A stretch of DNA of 26,266 bases from an uncultured Succiniclasticum sp. (GTDB lineage: Bacteria; Bacillota; Negativicutes; Acidaminococcales; Acidaminococcaceae). The position numbers and the translations under genes were made by a program. The notes below the pieces were generated by a model. It was not told the DNA's origin. It did not search any database and was given only the letters and a program-made list of their open reading frames with translations. The DNA lies in contig UQUU01000015.1 in NCBI GenBank assembly GCA_900544275.1, forward strand, positions 1 to 26,266. Reading direction: 5' to 3'. Shown one piece after another: positions 22,834 to 26,266 of the stretch (within the stretch, counting starts at the first letter, position 1; every line of letters starts with the position of its first letter).

Positions 22834-24339
22834 TTATTTGTGCATGTCGCCGGTTTCAAGAAACTGTTTTTGCATATCAAAAGCATGCAGCAGATCCTGC
22901 GGTTCGTGTCCGGGATAATGTTGCGCCGCATATTTGAAATATTCCAGTAATTGAGGACGGAAACTGGGATGCGCGCAATGATTGATGATCGCCTTCGCCC
23001 GCTTCGTCGGCGTCAGTCCGCGTATATCCGCCACACCCTGTTCGGTGATGAACACCATCGTGTCATGTTCACTGTGATCGGCATGGGTCACCATGGGCAC
23101 AATGCGGGAGATTGCGCCGCCCTTAGCCGTAGACTCTGCCGTAAAAATGGTAAGATACCCATTACGCATATAATCTCCGCTGCCCCCGATACCGTTCATC
23201 ATCGTAATTCCCATGGTATGGGTAGAATTGGCCTGACCGTAAATATCAAACTCTAACGGTGTATTCAGGGCAATCACACCCAAGCGGCGAATCACTTCAG
23301 GATGATTGCTGATGTCTAACGGTCTTAACACAATGTGCTTATTATACAGTTCCGGTTCTGCCTCATACATTTTCCGTACCTGAGCGGAAGGAGTAAAAGC
23401 ACAGCCGGAAGCATAGGCTATTTTGCCGCACTTGATCAGTTTAAAAACGGAATCCTGCAGGATCTCCGAGTACATTTCCAGATTTTCAAACCGGGAATCA
23501 GCCAGTCCCATCAAAACCGCATTGGCAATACTTCCGACACCGGATTGAATGGGCAGCATTTTTTCAGGCAAACGGCCTTGTTTTTGTTCATTCTCCAAAA
23601 ACTCCACTAAATTTCCGGCAATTTTTATGCTGGTTTCGTCCGGTGCCGTAAGTACACGGGTATGGTCCACGATATCCGACTCTACGATGCAATCAATGCG
23701 CTCTATGCCACATTTTACATAAGGGCTGCCAATCCGGTCATTGACGTGATAAATCGGCACTTCCCTGCGTTCCGGCGGTTTTGCCAGAATATAGATGTCA
23801 TGAATCCCTTCAATAGATAAAGGGATCGTGGTATTGACTTCCACAATAATATGCCGGGCATGTTTTACCAGCATCGGCGTATTCCCCACGCCAGTACCCA
23901 GGATAATATCGCCTTCCTTGGTGATCGCCGCCGCTTCTACGATAGCCACATCCACGTCACCATAAAAGCCGTAGTCAATTTGTTGGGCAAAATGGCTCAG
24001 ATGCTGGTCAATGTATTCAATGGTACCGTTATTGATCCCCTTTTTCATGCTTTTATTGGAAGCTGCATAATAGGGCATCCGCCCCTTCACTCCATCCACC
24101 GCCGCCAATTCTTCTTCGACTTCCGGACCTAAAGAAGCGCCGCTCCAGATATTGATACGGCATTTTTTACCGGCTTTAATGGCTCTCGCCAGAGCCATGG
24201 TCGTTTGTTTTGGATAACCTGACGGGGTAAAGCCGCTGACCCCCACATTCATCCCGTCTTCAATCAGTTCCGCCGCCTTATCCGGAGTGACTATTTTAGC
24301 AAAAAGCGCCGGATTTCTTAATCGTGTCTGATCTAACAT
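22834..24339 (-). CDS. Acetyl-CoA hydrolase/transferase-family CoA-transferase (succinyl-CoA type)
   Basis: 501 residues, the usual length of the Cat1/AarC/ScpC class I CoA-transferases. Key features: GVGNTPMLVKHAR (151 on), QSGVGSIANAVLMGLADSRF, MYSEILQDS with E292 in the place of the catalytic glutamate (E294 of AarC, from memory), LEFDIYGQANSTH and the oxyanion-hole loop GIGGSGDY (383-390). These enzymes move CoA between carboxylates such as succinate, acetate and propionate through a glutamyl-CoA intermediate. A good GAGGGAG site precedes the ATG. First gene of the operon, with a promoter at 24440-24468 and a divergent LysR. Likely reaction: propionyl-CoA plus succinate exchange, though another dicarboxylate is possible given the mutase and PrpD partners. 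Confidence 0.92.
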   Translation of the reverse strand: MLDQTRLRNPALFAKIVTPDKAAELIEDGMNVGVSGFTPSGYPKQTTMALARAIKAGKKCRINIWSGASLGPEVEEELAAVDGVKGRMPYYAASNKSMKKGINNGTIEYIDQHLSHFAQQIDYGFYGDVDVAIVEAAAITKEGDIILGTGVGNTPMLVKHARHIIVEVNTTIPLSIEGIHDIYILAKPPERREVPIYHVNDRIGSPYVKCGIERIDCIVESDIVDHTRVLTAPDETSIKIAGNLVEFLENEQKQGRLPEKMLPIQSGVGSIANAVLMGLADSRFENLEMYSEILQDSVFKLIKCGKIAYASGCAFTPSAQVRKMYEAEPELYNKHIVLRPLDISNHPEVIRRLGVIALNTPLEFDIYGQANSTHTMGITMMNGIGGSGDYMRNGYLTIFTAESTAKGGAISRIVPMVTHADHSEHDTMVFITEQGVADIRGLTPTKRAKAIINHCAHPSFRPQLLEYFKYAAQHYPGHEPQDLLHAFDMQKQFLETGDMHK

Positions 24340-24439
24340 AAGCTCCCTCTCCCTCCTCTATGTAACGTATCGCATTAGTGCACAGCTTTTGCGCATCGTT
24401 GCAGGCAGTTGTGATAGGATACGCTTAACCTTTACTTGC

Positions 24440-24468
24440 ATTATAAAAGCCTTTAAGTTATAATTCAA
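24440..24468 (-). promoter_or_regulatory. Promoter of the CoA-transferase/mutase/PrpD operon
   Basis: Minus strand TTGAAT (24468-24463), a 17-base spacer and a perfect TATAAT (24445-24440), 100 bases upstream of the CoA-transferase start. One of the two TTTAAGTTATAAT repeats overlaps the spacer and -35, where a repressor or LysR activator could bind. Confidence 0.7.
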
Positions 24469-24495
24469 ATACGATAAATTTATTTAAGTTATAAT
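24452..24495. repeat. Direct repeats, possible LysR-regulator sites
   Basis: TTTAAGTTATAAT occurs at 24452-24464 and 24483-24495, a spacing of 31 bases or about three helical turns, with the palindrome ATAAATTTAT (24474-24483) between them. Their position over and just upstream of the operon promoter suits a tetrameric LysR-type regulator. Low-complexity AT sequence makes chance matches possible. Confidence 0.5.
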
Positions 24496-24523
24496 ATTTT
24501 TTTATATTTTGTAAAACAAAAAG

Positions 24524-24558
24524 CGCTGACACACAACCGAATTTGTTACATGTCAGCG
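24524..24558 (-). terminator. Hairpin with minus-strand T-tract in the divergent gap
   Basis: CGCTGACA (24524-24531) pairs with TGTCAGCG (24551-24558); on the minus strand it is followed by CTTTTTGTTTT. It would stop minus-strand transcripts arising upstream of the operon promoter. Confidence 0.6.
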
Positions 24559-24589
24559 TTAAGCACCCTTATAGTGATTCCATTCTGTC

Positions 24590-24638
24590 AGCCGTCTGTC
24601 AGTTGATTTTGACAGATCTCTGGCGGCTTGGCTTTTTT
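24590..24638 (+). terminator. Plus-strand terminator upstream of lysR (attenuator or end of a small RNA)
   Basis: CTGTCA (24596-24601) pairs with TGACAG (24610-24615), enclosed by AGCCG (24590-24594) and CGGCT (24624-24628), then TTGGC and seven T. It lies 150 bases before the lysR start with no ORF ahead of it, so it would end a short leader or small RNA. Confidence 0.55.
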
Positions 24639-24787
24639 TATCACAGCTCGCATATAGTTATAAATATATCATATATATAATCAAAGTTTTTATTATATCT
24701 TCTTTGTCCCCCGGCAAAATTTAGAGCTGTTTTTCTTTATTTTATTGGGAGATTGGGAAAAATTTTATCTTTTTCAGGAGGCCAGCC

Positions 24788-25669
24788 ATGGATCTGTCAG
24801 TCTATCGTAATTTTATCACGATCGTAGAGTGCGGGAATTTATCGGCAGCGGCGGAACATTTACATATCGCCCAGCCCGCTTTGACTACCCAGATGAAAAA
24901 TCTGCAAAAAAGTTACGGTACCACATTAATGCACATCAAAAGAGGCGCGCGGAACATCGAACTCACCGATGCCGGCTCCATCCTCTATAATAAGGCGAAA
25001 TTTTTACTGGCCCTGGAAAGCGATGCCCATCGGGAGATCGCCGCCTGCGAAAAAGGAACGGCAGGTAAACTGCGGATCAGTCTGTCTCCGTCCATGAGCA
25101 TACTTTTTGTCCAGAATTTTTTAGCCGGTTTTTCCAAATTAAACCCCGGTATTCAATATGATTTATACGAGGTACCGATCCAGGAGCAAACGGAACAGCT
25201 TCTTTCCGGCATGACGGAAATCGGCGTCGCCAATGCCCCGCTGATTCAGACACATCGGTTTGAAACACTGTATCAGAAAAAAGAACGCCTGGCCGTCATT
25301 TGCCACAAAAACTCTGCCTTTTTTGATACCAATCACCGCAACCTTGTCCTGGAGGATCTGGAAGATGCGCCTCTCTGCCTTTCCCGCGGTTGCTCGCAGC
25401 TTTTTTTCAATATTTGTTCGGACTCTCAGCTTTATCCTCATATTTTAAGTATCAGCACCACAAAATTATCCGCTCTGATGTGGGCCCAGCAAAATATCGG
25501 CGTCGCCATCGTCCCCATGAGCACAGGAGAATATCTGCCGCCCGACCTGGTCTATCACTTTATCCAGGACGACAGGATGTATTTAAGCAAGACGCTTTCC
25601 ATTGTAAAAGATCGTCCCCTTTCCCCTGTGGCAAAAAACTTTATCAATTATTATCTGACCAATACGTAA
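24788..25669 (+). CDS. LysR-family transcriptional regulator
   Basis: 293 residues: an N-terminal winged helix (1-60, with YRNFITIVECGNLSAAAEHL then HIAQPALTTQMKNLQKSYGT), a linker helix, and a periplasmic-binding-protein-like effector domain (about 92-290, LRISLSPSMSILFVQNFLAG). AGGAGG precedes the ATG. It is divergent from the CoA-transferase operon, the usual arrangement for a LysR regulator and its target, so it probably controls that operon in response to a pathway metabolite, possibly a carboxylate or acyl-CoA. It is followed by the terminator of the oppositely oriented tRNA gene and has no clear terminator of its own. Confidence 0.92.
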   Translation: MDLSVYRNFITIVECGNLSAAAEHLHIAQPALTTQMKNLQKSYGTTLMHIKRGARNIELTDAGSILYNKAKFLLALESDAHREIAACEKGTAGKLRISLSPSMSILFVQNFLAGFSKLNPGIQYDLYEVPIQEQTEQLLSGMTEIGVANAPLIQTHRFETLYQKKERLAVICHKNSAFFDTNHRNLVLEDLEDAPLCLSRGCSQLFFNICSDSQLYPHILSISTTKLSALMWAQQNIGVAIVPMSTGEYLPPDLVYHFIQDDRMYLSKTLSIVKDRPLSPVAKNFINYYLTNT

Positions 25670-25722
25670 GCCGGCAAATAAAAGTATAGCAGCAGTAAGA
25701 TACACATATCGGAATGTAAAAA

Positions 25723-25753
25723 GAAGCACCCGAGAATTTCTCTCAGGTGCTTC
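25723..25753 (-). terminator. Terminator of the tRNA-Ser transcript
   Basis: GAAGCACC (25723-25730) pairs with GGTGCTTC (25746-25753), extended by GAGA/TCTC past one mismatch; on the minus strand it is followed by TTTTTAC. It lies 13 bases beyond the tRNA 3' end. Confidence 0.88.
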
Positions 25754-25766
25754 GAATTCGCTACTA

Positions 25767-25858
25767 TGGCGGAGTGGCGGAGATTCGAACTCCGGCGAGC
25801 CTTGCGACCCCTAACGATTTAGCAAACCGTCCTCTTCAGCCAGCTTGAGTACCACTCC
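25767..25858 (-). tRNA. tRNA-Ser (anticodon GCU)
   Basis: A 92-nt gene with the CCA encoded. The acceptor stem GGAGTGG pairs with CCACTCC; the anticodon loop TTTGCTAAA gives GCU, reading AGC and AGU; a long variable arm (about 17 nt) marks it as a class II serine tRNA; the T arm holds GTTCGAATC. It has its own promoter (25890-25918) and terminator (25723-25753), so it is a single-gene unit. tRNA-Ser 3' ends are common integration targets, but I see no integrase or repeated 3' end here. Confidence 0.96.
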
Positions 25859-25889
25859 GTAAGGTCGCTTCACAACGACTTACTTTGCT

Positions 25890-25918
25890 ATTATAGCGTA
25901 TTTTCCCCGGCTTGACAA
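25890..25918 (-). promoter_or_regulatory. Promoter of tRNA-Ser
   Basis: Minus strand TTGTCA (25918-25913), a 17-base spacer and TATAAT (25895-25890), about 32 bases before the mature tRNA 5' end. Confidence 0.82.
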
Positions 25919-25933
25919 GGGGTTTCTTGTAGT

Positions 25934-25966
25934 TTTTACTTCCCATTCACTGTTTTACTTCCCATT
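25934..25966. repeat. 14-bp direct repeat between tRNA-Ser and the second carrier gene
   Basis: TTTTACTTCCCATT at 25934-25947 and again at 25953-25966, perfect copies 19 bases apart. No ORF runs through them; function unknown. Confidence 0.75.
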
Positions 25967-26052
25967 TTTAACAGGGATATGGTAAAACCTGTCTAATCCC
26001 TTTTGCGGCTCTTTTAAGACTGCCCGGCCACAAAATTGAATCGCGGTTAGAA

Positions 26053-26082
26053 AAGGCAGGTACGGTAAACCGTGCCTGCCTT
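26053..26082 (-). terminator. Terminator of the second DASS carrier gene
   Basis: A 13-bp stem with one G-U type pair (26053-26065 with 26070-26082) and a four-base loop TAAA; on the minus strand it is followed by TTCTAACC after the stem's closing AAGG/CCTT. It differs in sequence from the terminator of copy 1. Confidence 0.82.
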
Positions 26083-26120
26083 GAAAACTACCTTACTGCC
26101 CTTTAAAACTTTTCCCTTGC

Positions 26121-26266
26121 TTATTTGCCAGGGAAGAAAGGCCAGAACATCGGGATCAGAACGATCGAGATGAGGAAGGATACGATAACCAGACCCGTAC
26201 CTGCTTTTACGTAGTCCATGAATTTGTATCCGCCGGGGCCCAGTACCAGGGTGTTCGGAGGAGTAC
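26121..26266 (-). CDS. DASS/SLC13-family carrier, copy 2 (C-terminal 47 residues, cut by window edge)
   Basis: The 3' end of a gene entering from the right edge. The visible residues run from TPPNTLVLGPGGYKFMDY to the C-terminus MFWPFFPGK and include the end of the second GTPPN motif. It is 140/146 identical to bases 534-679, with four synonymous changes and two conservative replacements (Ile to Leu, Ile to Val), so it is a recent paralogue or one kept alike by gene conversion. Similarity stops at the stop codon; the downstream sequence and terminator differ. Same strand as copy 1. Confidence 0.88.
   Translation of the reverse strand, partial: TPPNTLVLGPGGYKFMDYVKAGTGLVIVSFLISIVLIPMFWPFFPGK

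Noticed and set aside
24340..24787. Cobalamin riboswitch ahead of the mutase operon
   Set aside because: I looked for the conserved B12-box and core on the minus strand and did not see them; the gap is short and AT-rich.
25767..25858. Attachment site of an integrated element at tRNA-Ser
   Set aside because: No integrase gene, no second copy of the tRNA 3' end and no cargo-like genes in the window.
1..26266. CRISPR arrays, insertion sequences or prophage genes
   Set aside because: No regularly spaced repeats of the right size, no transposase or phage proteins; the tandem repeats found are short and isolated.

Overview
The window (26.3 kb, roughly 50% GC with AT-rich gaps) looks chromosomal and comes from a strictly fermentative, diderm Firmicute of the class Negativicutes, most likely the family Acidaminococcaceae (Phascolarctobacterium / Acidaminococcus / Succiniclasticum type). 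The basis is a MacAB-type trans-envelope exporter beside Firmicute housekeeping genes (obgE, proBA, nadD, yqeK, LCP, rsfS, cvfB), a sodium-pumping decarboxylase beta subunit, two DASS dicarboxylate carriers, and acyl-CoA mutase and CoA-transferase genes of the kind used in succinate-to-propionate fermentation. The family placement is inference.

Layout. 1-1808 (minus): the start of a sodium-translocating decarboxylase beta subunit, cut by the window edge, then a DASS (SLC13-type) carrier. 2207-5959 (plus, divergent from the carrier): a PocR-LuxR regulator overlapping a membrane histidine kinase, then a response regulator whose C-terminal half resembles a degenerate HD-GYP domain; these probably sense a carboxylic acid and control the carrier. 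6101-18745 (minus): cvfB, rsfS, LCP, yqeK and nadD; a 58-residue single-span membrane protein too short for routine ORF calling; macB, ATPase and macA; a tyrosine phosphatase overlapping proA; proB; obgE. Here the common Firmicute obgE-proBA-nadD-yqeK-rsfS neighbourhood appears split by the macAB operon and the phosphatase. 19044-19640 (plus): a basic 113-residue protein of unknown function with its own strong promoter and terminator. 19732-24339 (minus): an operon of a CoA-transferase, an unusual B12-type acyl-CoA mutase large subunit and a MmgE/PrpD-family enzyme, with a divergent LysR regulator at 24788-25669. 25767-25858 (minus): tRNA-Ser(GCU). 26121-26266 (minus): the 3' end of a second DASS carrier, 140/146 identical to the first.

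How the genes may work together: a dicarboxylate is imported by the DASS carriers, activated by the CoA-transferase, rearranged by the mutase, and the resulting acyl-CoA is decarboxylated by a sodium pump that conserves energy. The classic version is succinate to propionate. Two things do not fit the classic version. The mutase has lost several residues that are near-invariant in methylmalonyl-CoA mutases and has no B12-binding partner in view, and it is co-transcribed with a PrpD/cis-aconitate-decarboxylase-type protein. That operon, under its own LysR, is the best candidate for a previously undescribed pathway here.
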